Origin: Purpureocillium takamizusanense
Taxonomy: Eukaryota > Ascomycota > Sordariomycetes > Hypocreales > Ophiocordycipitaceae
Assembly: GCF_022605165.1 (NCBI RefSeq)
Contig: NC_063080.1
Location: 62,001 to 126,000 of the forward strand
DNA: 64,000 bases
Reading direction: 5' to 3'
Below the pieces are notes generated by a model. That model did not search any database. It saw nothing but the letters and a program-made list of their open reading frames with translations, and was not told where the DNA came from. Within the stretch, counting starts at the first letter, position 1; every line of letters begins with the position of its first letter. The translations under genes and the position numbers were made by a program. Shown piece after piece: positions 23,886 to 34,166 of the stretch.

Positions 23886-25268
23886 TTACTTCCCCTGATT
23901 GAGAAGTACTTGTGTAAGGTTATCTTTACTCGTAAGCGTGTCCGGGTGCTCGTCGCCGAGCACCTCTCGACGTAGCGCTAACGTCTCGCGATGCATCGCC
24001 TCGCTCTCCTCGTACTTACCCTGCCCGAGAAGCACATTTACGAGGTTGCCTATACTGCTAAGTATGCATGGATGCTTATCGCCGAGTACCTTTCGAAATA
24101 GCACTAACGTCTCGCGAATCATCGCCTCGGCCTCCTTATACCTCCCCTAGCGGATAAGCATACCTATAAGGTCGTCTATACTCACGAGTGTATATAGATT
24201 ATAGTCGTCAAGCACCTCTCGATATAGCGCTAACATCTCGCGGCTTATCGCCTCGGCATCCTCGTACTTCCCCTGGTGGAGAAGCACCTGTGTAAGGTTG
24301 CCTATACTCTTGAGTGTGAATACATGCTTGTAGCCGAGCACCTTTCGATATAGCGCTAACGTCTCGTAACTCATCGCTTCGGCCTCTTTATACTTTCCTT
24401 GGTTGGCAAGAACATTTACAAGGTTGTTCATACTAATGAGCGTTTCTGGATGCTCGTCGCCAAGCATCTATCGGTGAAGTTCAAGCAATTTCAAGGAAAG
24501 TCCCTCCGAGCTCTAATACCTTCCCAGAATATAATTGGCTTGATTCACATGCCAGAGTAAGGTCGACTTGTCCACGCCGCCGGCTGAACTGTCGTGTAAC
24601 TCCAACGCTCTCATCGCGTGCGGTAGATACGTTACCCAAGTCTCTCGGTTCTCATGTTTTGGCCATGTAAAGACTTTGTTGAGGTGTTGCACCACAATCC
24701 CGACAGATAATATAAGCTCATCTTTTTGGCTCAACCAGTTTCTCGTTGCTAGTCGCACAAGCCGATGCATGTCGTATGACGCTTGAGAGGCTCGCTGAGT
24801 AATAAAAGCGTAGGCTCTCAAGGCGCCAATTGCCTCGTCCATCTCCAACTCATCGTCGGTTGAAGGAAGGATACTCCGGGGAATATCCTTCTCGGCAAGG
24901 AATGACATGAACTTCAGCAGCTGAGCCGCAAGTGGGGAGAGTTGACGAAACGAAACGAGCCATGTTGTCGCGATAGGATTTTGAGTGTTTGCGGTATTCC
25001 TATACCGGCCCCGGTCCTCGAAATCCTTACTCAGGAGACTCACAAAGTTTGCATCGCTCGAACAACAATGTCGTAAATACCGCGTGGTAGTCATCCCTGT
25101 CCGGTCCATATACGCTGATGCTTGCTTGACAGCAAGAGGGAGATCGGCCAAGAAGTCGAGCAATTCTGTTGTGCATTTACTATCGCGCATCTACTCCGGC
25201 TTCAGGTAATTTTTCATAAGTTCGGTGGTCTCGCACCTACTCATCTCACTCACATGGACGACATTAGT
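23886..25268 (-). pseudogene. Broken NLR-type protein: C-terminal NB-ARC part plus TPRs
   Basis: One minus-strand frame reads through from about 25268 to 23886. It has the end of an NB-ARC/NACHT module (FLADLPLAVKQASAYM, DFEDRGRYRN, IATTWLVSFRQLSP, FLAEKDIP, YDMHRLVRLATRNW) followed by kinesin-light-chain-type TPRs (HPETLISMNNLVNVLANQGK and three similar units). Four in-frame TAG codons break it at 25191-25193, 24513-24515, 24468-24470 and 24147-24149, and TAA ends it at 23886. At least three sit where relatives have Gln, so CAG to TAG is likely. The N-terminal effector domain and P-loop are missing. In intact relatives such proteins act as cytoplasmic self/non-self or stress receptors in fungi. 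This copy cannot make the full protein. Confidence 0.8.
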
Positions 25269-25908
25269 GGGTGGGCAGCGGCTTCGTTACGAACGCGGCA
25301 AGGAGTTTTGCCTGACGAGGCTGTCCCGCACTGGCTGGCATCACATGAGCTGAGCTTGGCCCCTGTAGTCCCTGATTCATAGAGCCACCTAGATGCCGCT
25401 CAATCCGATTCTTGCGCGTGCTGACGGCCGATTCCACGCAGCTGAATCAGCCAAGGACGCATTTCCTGATGTCTGGCCTTCAGCTCGCTCCGGATCGCCA
25501 ATCATACTAGCCTTGTACGGAGTGACTGTGTCTCCACCAGTGAGCCCGCGGGCTGCCGACACAGGGTCTCTGTGGTGGTCAGGGAACGAGGACCAACCCA
25601 CCACGGTGAGCAACTCCGATTACAGCAGGGCGATGTGCCGGCTGAAGGACTCGTGATTACTTCGCCGCTCAGTTCTGGTGCACAGGCAGGAGCCGCAGTC
25701 GACGATGTCCCCATTGTACTCACATGCGCGCTCTATAAAGACCACGTCGCAGTCCAAGTAGCGCCCGCAGCTTGATTGTGGTGACTGCGGTATATTAGGC
25801 TCATGGAACAAATGTAATGAGTCCCTTTGGCCATGACTGACCAGGCGCTCGAGCATGCGGCAACGTACTTACAGGAGGCACGCCTCACTGGGTCACTCAC
25901 GTGGTGCG

Positions 25909-25922
25909 ACTTCCCAGGAAGC
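25909..25922. promoter_or_regulatory. Shared palindromic element, copy 1
   Basis: The sequence ACTTCCCAGGAAGC, inside CGACTTCCCAGGAAGCGG, lies 179 bp before the ATG at 26101. It matches the elements near 40845, 50130, 56210 and 56450. Role unknown; a binding site for a dimeric regulator is the simplest idea. Confidence 0.45.
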
Positions 25923-26005
25923 GGCTGGAAGTCAGCCTGACGTGGCTGCGGCCTGGCAGCTGTTTCCGATGCTGTTCTTAACACCGCTACCGGGGGGGGG
26001 GGGGA

Positions 26006-26015
26006 GTCACGTGAC
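26006..26015. promoter_or_regulatory. GTCACGTGAC E-box palindrome
   Basis: A perfect 10-bp palindrome containing CACGTG, the core site of bHLH and some bZIP factors, lies 86 bp before the ATG at 26101 and just after a 13-base G run (25992-26004). Confidence 0.4.
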
Positions 26016-26100
26016 AATAACAAACAATCGTCTTGACCTGCCAACGCCATCACCATTGGCGTGACTTGATCAATCAGTACGCTCTCCATACCGATCCAAC

Positions 26101-28251
26101 ATGGAAGAAGACGAAATCGCAAGACTACGGCGACTACTTGACGAATCCGAACGCCGACGGGAAGAAGCCGAAACCTTGGCCGCCGCTGCGCGACCACAAA
26201 CAGTCACAGACTACCTCGAGGCCTGCCATCAACTCAGTCTGGCAATTGACATAGTTACGGACAAGAGCCTGACGACACAGGGAGAGCCCACTAAGCCCAC
26301 AGGCCGCAAGTTTCCACGGCGGATCATCCCCTGGGACAGCTTCGCCGCGGCGCAAGAAGAGACGTGGAACCAGCTAGCAGCTGACGATGCGTTTTTTACT
26401 GACACTATTTGCCCATCTTCGAATCAGGTGGACTATATCGCATCGTTGAACAGGCCAATCAGCAGCGAAAATGATCTTCGAAACTTTGAGCGAGATACGG
26501 TCGAAATTTCTGTTCAGAGACTGCTTGACGAAGTGTACCGGAACCGGCGTCTGCGGGACAACCTCGATATGCAAGGCACGGTGACGTTCAAGAGCCATAT
26601 GAACCTAGGTCCAGATGAGGAATCCGTGTCTGAATCTCTAGAGGGCCTGACAATCCAGGCAACTTCGACTGGTGTCCAAAGGCGCCGGGCCCAGGGTAGA
26701 GGAAACCGACGAGCGGATCAATTCTGCGTCTATCGAAATGAAAGCGGACGAAGCTACCCTTCTCTTGCGATCGAATACAAGCCACCACACAAGCTGAGCC
26801 GGGATCAGATCGTCGCTGGCTTAGGTTGTGAGATCCGACCGCAACATGATGTAATCAACGCAGAAGGGGAAGGTTTTGGGTTTGAGTCAAGGCGCCTCTG
26901 TGCAGCGGTCATCACGCAGCTATTCTCCTATATGTTAGGGTTAGGCACGTCTTACGGCTACATCTGCACGGGAGAGGTTTTTATCTTCCTGCATATCCCG
27001 ACCGAGAATCCGTCCATTGTCTACTACTCAATACAGGTGCCAAACCTGGACGTTGTGGACGACGATGAGACCAGACTGCATCGGACAGCTATTGCACAAG
27101 TCTTTGCTTTCGTGCTCCGGGCTGCTCGGAAGGAGCCACCGCCACAGTCGTGGTTTGATGCCGCCGAAAAGCTTGGGACTTGGGCTGTGGAGTACGAGAA
27201 GATGCTGGAAGACGTCCCGGTTTCCGCGCGCAAGCCACAACACGAGACCCCCTATAAACCGCAGCGCTGGAAAGGGTTCGCACGGTCGCCGATCCATACT
27301 CGTTATCGAGCCTATTGCCTGGCAATGGGTCACGACCCTTTACGTCAACACGAAGACGATGAATCGGATAGCCCGTCGCCGACGCCAGATCCGGCGGCCT
27401 CGAGCACGAGAGTTACAAGGTCATCGCAGAGAGCCAATCCAAGAGGAAGCAAAGAAGTTCAGCGACGAGGTACTCGCCAGCGGAACATACAACAACGGCA
27501 GTATTGCACTCACCAATGTCTTCGCGGACTGGTTCTTAGAGATGCGATCGACAAAGGCTGCCCGAACGTCTTGGACCATGGATCAAGCCACCTTGACCTC
27601 AAAGATTTTAGGCATTGCATCAGGAAGCAACTAGCCACAGATCGTGGGCGCGACTCGAATTGTATGCCACTCGGCCTTTCTGGCCTACATGGATCACTCT
27701 TCAAAGTGTGCCTGTCCACCTATGGCTACACTCTTGTCGCCAAAGGTGTGGAGGAAGCCGACGCGAGTGTTCTGCGTCACGAGGCCCGCATGTACGACGA
27801 ATTGCGTGGCATACAAGGGATACATATTCCTGTGTCTCTCGGCACCCTCGATCTAGCCCTCCCGTACTACTTTGACGGCAGAATATGTACAAGTTTCTTG
27901 TTTCTTAGCTATGCTGGGCGCCCTCTGAGTCACATTAACGACACGATAAAGCCTAGACTCGTCGCAAACGTCTCTGAGGCGCTCGTTGCGATACATAAAC
28001 GTGGTGTGCTCCATAGGGATGCAGAGCCGCGAAACTTACTGTGGGACGGCAACACGATCATGATTGTGGATTTCGAGAAAGCGGATATCTGCGAACGCCT
28101 AGTCCTCGGATCCATAAGTCCAAACGGCAACACTCGAAAAAGAAAGCGGAACTCTAAGCAACGAGCAGAGTCTCAGCTTCGGCAGGAACTAGAGAATACC
28201 CGACGCAGTGTTGCAAGGATTTTTGAGCAAAGAGGGATGACATGTATATAA
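26101..28251 (+). CDS. Restriction-endonuclease-like / protein-kinase-like fusion protein
   Basis: Single exon, 716 aa. A short N-terminal coiled coil (EEDEIARLRRLLDESERRREEAE) is followed by a middle region with RRADQFCVY and SLAIEYKPPHKL. Asp206 plus Glu225-x-Lys227 looks like a PD-(D/E)xK nuclease core, and YGYICTGEVFIFL follows. A Cys/His cluster (C469, C473, C487, H493; YCTHQCLRGLV and KGCPNV) precedes a kinase-like domain: SLFKVCLSTYG, LVAKG, LRHEARMYDEL, HRDAEPRNLL (638-647) and VDFEKAD. The catalytic-loop Lys is Glu and DFG is DFE, so it is an atypical kinase. Nuclease-kinase combinations occur in Crinkler-type effectors of fungi and oomycetes. The kinase call is strong, the nuclease call is inference. 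Confidence 0.7.
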   Translation: MEEDEIARLRRLLDESERRREEAETLAAAARPQTVTDYLEACHQLSLAIDIVTDKSLTTQGEPTKPTGRKFPRRIIPWDSFAAAQEETWNQLAADDAFFTDTICPSSNQVDYIASLNRPISSENDLRNFERDTVEISVQRLLDEVYRNRRLRDNLDMQGTVTFKSHMNLGPDEESVSESLEGLTIQATSTGVQRRRAQGRGNRRADQFCVYRNESGRSYPSLAIEYKPPHKLSRDQIVAGLGCEIRPQHDVINAEGEGFGFESRRLCAAVITQLFSYMLGLGTSYGYICTGEVFIFLHIPTENPSIVYYSIQVPNLDVVDDDETRLHRTAIAQVFAFVLRAARKEPPPQSWFDAAEKLGTWAVEYEKMLEDVPVSARKPQHETPYKPQRWKGFARSPIHTRYRAYCLAMGHDPLRQHEDDESDSPSPTPDPAASSTRVTRSSQRANPRGSKEVQRRGTRQRNIQQRQYCTHQCLRGLVLRDAIDKGCPNVLDHGSSHLDLKDFRHCIRKQLATDRGRDSNCMPLGLSGLHGSLFKVCLSTYGYTLVAKGVEEADASVLRHEARMYDELRGIQGIHIPVSLGTLDLALPYYFDGRICTSFLFLSYAGRPLSHINDTIKPRLVANVSEALVAIHKRGVLHRDAEPRNLLWDGNTIMIVDFEKADICERLVLGSISPNGNTRKRKRNSKQRAESQLRQELENTRRSVARIFEQRGMTCI

Positions 28252-28684
28252 CATGCCTAGTTGGCATGGAAGAAATGCTGCCTGCGCTGTGTATTCTAAG
28301 TAGTTGCTGAACACCTAACTGACGTACAATCCATTGCACGAGATTAAGCTAGCGAAACATACTTTAAACTATGTCTTTGGGCGCAGGGAAATGCCATGTG
28401 TGCCGTGATCTGTGTGAGCGAAACTGCGTGTGCCGAGACGAGCTGAATATGCAGCCAGTCTGACCGCTGTCGCCGCGGTGTGACGGGTGTTGGCCCGTAC
28501 ATGCAGATGGCTAGAGGGTTCCAAAACATGACCATACGGACTCAGTCGCCTGCGGTTGGCTCAGTATTTAAAACGCGGTGCCTGTCCGTTTGGTCTTCTC
28601 TCACTAAACCTCCCATCGCCCTTCCGTCTCAGCATACTAACTCGCCTTCTTCAATATGATGCTCACAATCCATGGAATTGCGTG

Positions 28685-28807
28685 ATGAGGCACGTGAATG
28701 GAGTGCTGGGATCGCAGGGTCGCGAGTGCGATCCAAGCGATCCCGACATGATCAATGAAGAGCTGGATGGATATATATATTACCAGTCATTACCCAAGAG
28801 TAGATAG
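28685..28807 (+). CDS. Possible 40-aa protein
   Basis: A 40-codon ORF (MRHVNGVLGSQGRECDPSDP..., ending YYQSLPKSR) starts at 28685, about 115 bp after a TATTTAAA box at 28564. The frame is open upstream but without an ATG. The acidic, tyrosine-containing end looks protein-like. An alternative 28-codon ORF in another frame starts at 28672. Weak evidence. Confidence 0.25.
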   Translation: MRHVNGVLGSQGRECDPSDPDMINEELDGYIYYQSLPKSR

Positions 28808-28859
28808 CCCGCCGTACAAGATACTAGCACCCTCCTTGAGATACGGCGTACATGCGACG

Positions 28860-29410
28860 CCAGTGTTGCTTCTGGGTCGCTGGTAACCATTTTGTTGGGT
28901 TTGCACTGGGTCGGCCCAACGGGTTAGCGGTTGCTAGTGTGTCGCAGTGACCATCAACCACATTGCGGCAGACGACAGGTTACTGGTAAGGACGACACGC
29001 CACCGGCGCTTGTTGCCAGTAAGAACCCATTGCCGGTTAGTGGCATCCGGGGGCTCCTAGTAACAGTTGGGTGTTAGTTGTTGGTAGCGTCATGACGCCA
29101 GCAACCTCGCAGCCCTTATTGCCGGTAGGGACGAGGTGCTGGTAAACTCGAATCACAGGGTGCTGGTAGCCGCTGCGGCTGCACGCGCTGTCAACCAGCA
29201 ACCCCACTGTAGGATCTTGCACAGTTACTGGTAGTCCCCTGGGCAGGACCATAAAGTACTGGAAACTATTCGGCGGGGGCAGGTAGCGCTCCCAGCAACT
29301 CCTCTAGCACCCCGGCCCCTCTCCTCAGCGCCACTGCTACGGAACCGCCCCGAGTACCAGTCACTGTTGGCCTGGCCCGGCAGGCCCAAGTTCAACCGTC
29401 TGCTGGCCAT
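28860..29410. repeat. Array of degenerate TACCAGCAAC / GTTACTGGTA motifs, left locus
   Basis: Over about 550 bp the words CTGGTAAC, GTTACTGGTA, TTGCCAGTAA, CCAGCAAC and GCTGGTAG recur every 20-45 bases in both orientations, mostly as the GTTACTGG strand. There is no coding frame. A second, longer locus of the same motif, mainly in the opposite orientation, is at 62250-62830. Not a CRISPR: no constant spacing or long identical repeat. Confidence 0.55.
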
Positions 29411-29578
29411 TAATTTTGAGAATTGATGATGCTAACTTGGACCATCATTGGAACTAGCCACGCCATGCGGAAGATGTTAGCAGGTCCATTTAAGAGGGGC
29501 CTTAGAATATCTGCCGTCTGAATTGCGTTACATTTTCCTCTTCCTCTCAGTCCGCTCAAAATCTCATTCATCTCCAAT

Positions 29579-30802
29579 ATGTCTCCGACCAAAGACAACA
29601 AGCTAGCCTTGCAGGCCGTGGTGAACAAGCTCAGCCTAGCAGATGCCATGACCCTGAGAGATGCATTCTCATACAGCTCGATTCTTGAGCAGTGTTACAG
29701 CATGAGAGTCGATCCGGTAGACTACTTATCCAAAACCTTCAAACATCCTGTGACGCTACTGTCAGCGATGTTTGACACTGGCTGCATTCTCATAGGCTCC
29801 CGTGCCTTGCAGTTCTTCGTGCCAGGGTCCGATCATGCCGAATCCGCGTGGAAATTCTTCGTCCCAGGATACAAGGAGTCAGTAGCAGACATGGTTAATG
29901 TGCTGAGCATGTGTGGTGTGACTTGGCAGCTTGAGGAGGACGACACAGGTGCCGCCCTGCGACAAAACAGAGTCACGGAAGCCCATCATACGGTACTCGA
30001 CTGCGTCGACTCCGGGATGTATGGCGTCGACCTCACCGCAACGGAGCCACAAGCTGGCCTTGCATTCAGCACGTTGAATGGCCGGTTGCACCATAGCGAA
30101 GGGGCGCAAAAAGTTCAACTCATTATTGGTAACGGTCGAGATGGCTTGAGAGGCGGCATGGGCTTCTTAAAACAGGTTTGCGCAAGCCATGTCCAATGCT
30201 TCATCAGTGGATGGTGCGCCGCCCATATGTACTATGGCAAAGCAAGCACCAAAACGTCGACCATTTGGAGGCCGCAACAAGATGGAGAAACTTCAGCGCA
30301 GCAAGTAAACGCTCGGAAGTATGAGCTCCGGGGATTCCGACTTGAACGAGCGAGTCATGGGCCACCTATTACCCGCAGTTTCAATGATGATGAGTCTATC
30401 TTGCTGGACTTCGGCGACATGTATCTGGGCTTCATACAGAGGTCGCACCGGCCTCTACTCAGAACCTGGCTCAGGGAAAGACGGAAAAATATCGCCAGCA
30501 TTACTTGGACGGAATTTGACGGACGGGTCTTCTCCATCTCGGACCCGTGGGAAGCCCGCTTCCAAAGCTGTGCAGCAACCTTCACGACGCATGCGGTGGA
30601 CTTACCTTTGAACAGGCTCCGGCGTCTGGCAAACCTCGTATCCCTAAGCGCTGCGGGCTGTGATGCGCTGAGATGTGACTCTTTTCGGAGCTCGGTCGCG
30701 TCATCGCTAGGAAACGCGAGCTGGCGCTCGCCTGAACTTGCTCGATCCGGAATACTATTTTCGGACCTTCGTTCGGCCACTCCTTGGTCTTGGACTGTGT
30801 AA
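29579..30802 (+). CDS. Unknown fungal protein with degenerate nucleotidyltransferase-like motif
   Basis: Single exon, 407 aa, starting MSPTKDNKLALQAVV. Residues 74-98 or so read GSRALQFFVPGS...SAWKFFVPG. Related fungal proteins, as I recall them, have GS followed by SDWDFY there, as in nucleotidyltransferases (GS then DxD). Here both Asp positions are replaced (SAWKF), so catalysis is unlikely. The rest (FLKQVCASHVQCFISGWCAAHMYY; SILLDFGDMYLG) shows no domain I recognise. It starts 170 bp after the motif array. Cytoplasmic by appearance, with no signal peptide or membrane segment. Family memory is weak; treat the name as a description. Confidence 0.6.
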   Translation: MSPTKDNKLALQAVVNKLSLADAMTLRDAFSYSSILEQCYSMRVDPVDYLSKTFKHPVTLLSAMFDTGCILIGSRALQFFVPGSDHAESAWKFFVPGYKESVADMVNVLSMCGVTWQLEEDDTGAALRQNRVTEAHHTVLDCVDSGMYGVDLTATEPQAGLAFSTLNGRLHHSEGAQKVQLIIGNGRDGLRGGMGFLKQVCASHVQCFISGWCAAHMYYGKASTKTSTIWRPQQDGETSAQQVNARKYELRGFRLERASHGPPITRSFNDDESILLDFGDMYLGFIQRSHRPLLRTWLRERRKNIASITWTEFDGRVFSISDPWEARFQSCAATFTTHAVDLPLNRLRRLANLVSLSAAGCDALRCDSFRSSVASSLGNASWRSPELARSGILFSDLRSATPWSWTV

Positions 30803-30972
30803 ATTTAAAATAGGAGTAAATTCAAGTTTGCACTGCTGAAGTCTCGCAATATTCTCCACAATCAGCTAGCGAGAAGCATGAGCTTCGTTAGTCACGGACG
30901 GCAACTAGTCTCCGTGCCGGCTTTGAGGGACAACCCGGGCCGCCTCAGTGCCCCGGTTGGACCGGCGCCGGG

Positions 30973-31464
30973 ATGATCGGCGCCAACGGCGGCCCACCGG
31001 GCCCACTCACAGCATCTACGGCGTGCTATATGAGGGCGGAACACCGCCAATTGACCCAGAAAGACACAAACGCACTTCATTTTACCAAAGAGAATATGCC
31101 TACTTCGGCCACCTACCGTCGCGAACACTGGGGGCCAGCGCTTCTGCTGCAAGAAGTCCGGAGCCACCAGGTCACGAAGCAGAAACTGGCTCGGAGTGGC
31201 GATTGCTATCGGCGTGTCATGGCCCAGTTAATCGGCCTCCAGGACTGGATCCAGGCCCTCAAGCTGGACAACGCCCGCCTTCGTCATGAAAAGGAGCGTG
31301 ACAAAGAGACCATTCGGAAGCTAGTGGCAACAGAACTTGCTTTGAGACATCTGGTGGGCATCAGCAGTGATCATAATTTACGTTCTCGTGCTCACGAATC
31401 CCAGACACCATGGGTAGTGATGGAAACCGGGCAATCGACTGCCTCATCGAAAGCGCAGCCTTGA
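30973..31464 (+). CDS. Small coiled-coil protein A
   Basis: Single exon, up to 163 aa. The N-terminal 20 codons are poorly coding-like, and MRAEHRQLTQKDTN or MPTSATYRREHW may be the real start. The middle forms an amphipathic helix (GLQDWIQALKLDNARLRHEKERDKETIRKLV), probably a short coiled coil. No domain recognised. Three other genes of similar size and layout lie at 36078, 36712 and 38615. Confidence 0.5.
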   Translation: MIGANGGPPGPLTASTACYMRAEHRQLTQKDTNALHFTKENMPTSATYRREHWGPALLLQEVRSHQVTKQKLARSGDCYRRVMAQLIGLQDWIQALKLDNARLRHEKERDKETIRKLVATELALRHLVGISSDHNLRSRAHESQTPWVVMETGQSTASSKAQP

Positions 31465-31911
31465 AGCTGGATTTGAGGGGCAGGGTTGGGCGACAAGGAC
31501 AGCGCATAGCCATTCCATATGTAGACCAGGTTTACATCCAATAAGCTCCATGCAATACGCGCTGGCATGCAGGCGCATGAATCGTGCATCCGTGAACCGA
31601 CATGAACGTCGGTCCTCGGCGGCTGCCTCGGCCCCGCTCCGGCCCCGCTCATTCGGCGGAGCAAAACAGCCGACCCCGCTCCGGCCCCAATGGTTCGCAC
31701 AGGCAACATGGCCAAACTAGGATCTGAGAGAGCCTCCCCAATGTCCCAGCATCAACCCTCAGGTCGGCCCTCGGGCCCGGAATGCATATAACTTCCTGGT
31801 TTTCCTCCTCCTTCACAGGTCTGCATTTTACTTTGCGTCCAGATTCACGCACCTGCTTTTTACCGAACCGACCCGCGGAATTTCAATTAGACTCGATCAT
31901 TACAGGCCCTC

Positions 31912-32936
31912 ATGATGCAGTGGCATAAGTGTATGTAAACGATACCGCCTATTGAGGTCTCAGATCTGACACCTATTGCTTTAGTCAAGTCCCTTGGCAA
32001 ACGGGAGTTTGATACCCGTCTCGTATTGACTGCTCTTGCCAGCGTCTCCTCATGGTGTCTCTCCTTGTCTGTGTCTGTCTACTACACCCTTCGCGAGCCA
32101 CATGACCAGGGCACCATCGTCGGAAGACGCATCTGGGATCAAAACATGACCCACAACCAAGGCTTCGCTCTCGATTCGAGCTGCATGAATGCTTTTTGGT
32201 ATGTTCGCACACTCGTTATGTCTCAATTCTACTTTACTTAGAATGACGTTACTATATAGGATTGCTCTCTTCGCTGCACAGCTCTTCGCTGTTATAGGCA
32301 TTGTTTTACGAGGCCGCAAGGACGACAGCACCATGGCGATCTGTATTCACTTTTGTGTCAACAATCTATTGCACGCCATCTCTATAATCCTGTTTGTGCG
32401 GTCGGTTTTTGGATGGACCGAGTTCATTCTGGTCCTCAATTTTGTCAACCTCTCCTGCCTTCACTTCCTTCACCAAACTGCGCCTCTCTACGTCTGTGGG
32501 CCCCTTGTCTCCGGCCCTCTTTCCTGGGGCTTTCTGGCCATGTACTGGAATGGCTCCATGGCTGTGGATGCAGGTGACAATGCCAGAAACGTTCTGACCG
32601 TCTTGGCCATGTTTGGGATCCTGGGTTACGGCCTATTCATTTCCATGGCTTTTAAGGTTGGTCTCGTTTGCATAGCGGTTCAGTGGATGCTAAGTTGAAT
32701 AGGACCGTGTCGTGGCCGTCGCTCTCGGCTTCTTCGCCGCGGCCATAGCTATTGCGCAATTCCGCCTCGAACAAGACGATTTTCGGTGGATCACACCTAC
32801 AATTACTAGCTCGATACTAGTCTTCACAAGCGTTCTGAGTATCAGTCTTAATATTCGCAAGGGCAAGGTACTAGACTGGGAATGCGATGAAAGAAAGGAG
32901 GATGATGGCTCGGGGAAGCATTCTGAACTAGTGTAA
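31912..32936 (+). CDS. DUF1774 integral membrane protein
   Basis: Four exons: 31912-31930, 31985-32198, 32260-32656 and 32703-32936; introns of 54, 61 and 46 bp (donors GTATGT, GTATGT, GTTGGT), 287 aa. The protein is polytopic with about seven hydrophobic segments. The DUF1774 (PF08611) hallmarks are YYTLREPHD in exon 2, NNLLHAISIILFVRSVFGWTE and NFVNLSCLHFLHQTAPLYV then VSGPLSWGFLAMYWNG in exon 3. The last exon adds two membrane segments and the charged tail NIRKGKVLDWECDERKED. Function of the family is unknown; location is probably an internal or plasma membrane. The tiny first exon is the least certain part. Confidence 0.8.
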
Positions 32937-34166
32937 TGCCTCGAACAAGTGGACCGGTCCGTCCCAGTGGGTTCAGGCAGTTGCAAGACAGACAATCTCA
33001 AACGCAGGACAGCACCCGGCTGGTATCACAGTTGGAATAAATGCACAAAATAAAGTTTTTCAGCTCGCACGCATTTCCCGCCCTTCCCGCATTGTGAAGC
33101 TGTGTCTCTGAACGGTCGGCGAAATTCTCTGGAGCCGAAATGCTCCGGAGGCAACCGACGGGCTTGTATGCACAAGCGTCGTGGCGCCGCACGCGCCGGC
33201 CGCATCACGAGCGAAGCGTGATAACTTACGGTTCGCTGAGTATCTTGTCACGGCACGCGCGCTGCTCTATCATTAATTAGACCGGAACTTGAACTTCTTG
33301 ATAGCCTAATATACTTGCACCCGGTAACAGTCTTCACCAAGTCTAACAAGTTTGCAAGCACGGGGCAGTGCGGGGACAGAGTGGGCGGCGATGCGGGTCA
33401 AAGTGCACACGGGATCGTAGCCCCGCATATATTGCGCCTTCCGAGAAAAGCTGCGCAGAGCACTCCAGGGCTCGCAAGCCGCGCCTGGTTCATGCATGCA
33501 CGATAGTGAGTCGCCATGATCTCTGGAGCGGACAGAATCTACGCTCGTGCAGATTGCCGCGGTGGAGTACTTGGAGCAAGCAAAACAGCTCGGAGGAAGC
33601 CCGAGCTCGGCCTGTCACGCGATGCAAACGGTTGACCAGGAGGCGCTTCAGCTGTCGGTCGTCTCGTCTGCGCCTTTAACTTCCGTTCATGGTCTGGACC
33701 AACAGTTGTGTCCCAGAACCAACAGTTTTCTCCCAGAACCAACAGTTGTCTCTTCAAAAAAAAAAAGATCCTAGTCCACGCGGAACCGGGAAGGGCCCCC
33801 TGTGCTCCCCCGGCGAGGCACGCCAAGCCTGACGGCATGTGCTTGCTTACGGGGTGGCCGTGATCAATGGTTGGCGTGAAGGTGTACTCGCACCTGCCAC
33901 GCTCCCGGCCTTCAGCTCCGCCTCAGCCCCGCGATCGTAATTGAATGAACCGCTGAAAGAGACTTGGTGCGGTTCACGCAAGTGTGACACTACTGCATTA
34001 GCGGACCGTCCCGTCGGGACATGCAGGTGATTCATTCTTGGGCGTTCTTCATTGGGTGCAGGAACGACTCATAGCGTTGTAGGCGCTACAAAGAGTGGGA
34101 CATGATTGCCTGGTGGCGTTTGCATTCAATCATTGCTAGCTAAATACTAGTGATGCATGGCGCTCT
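32937..34166. other. Gene-free region with a 20-bp triple repeat
   Basis: At 33699-33758 a 20-bp unit beginning CCAACAGTT and ending CCCAGAA is present three times, followed by an A11 run. Nothing else supportable; open frames are short and biased. Possible decayed insertion. Confidence 0.45.

Noticed and set aside
28860..29410. CRISPR-like array
   Set aside because: Motifs are degenerate, unevenly spaced and in both orientations, and the genome is eukaryotic.
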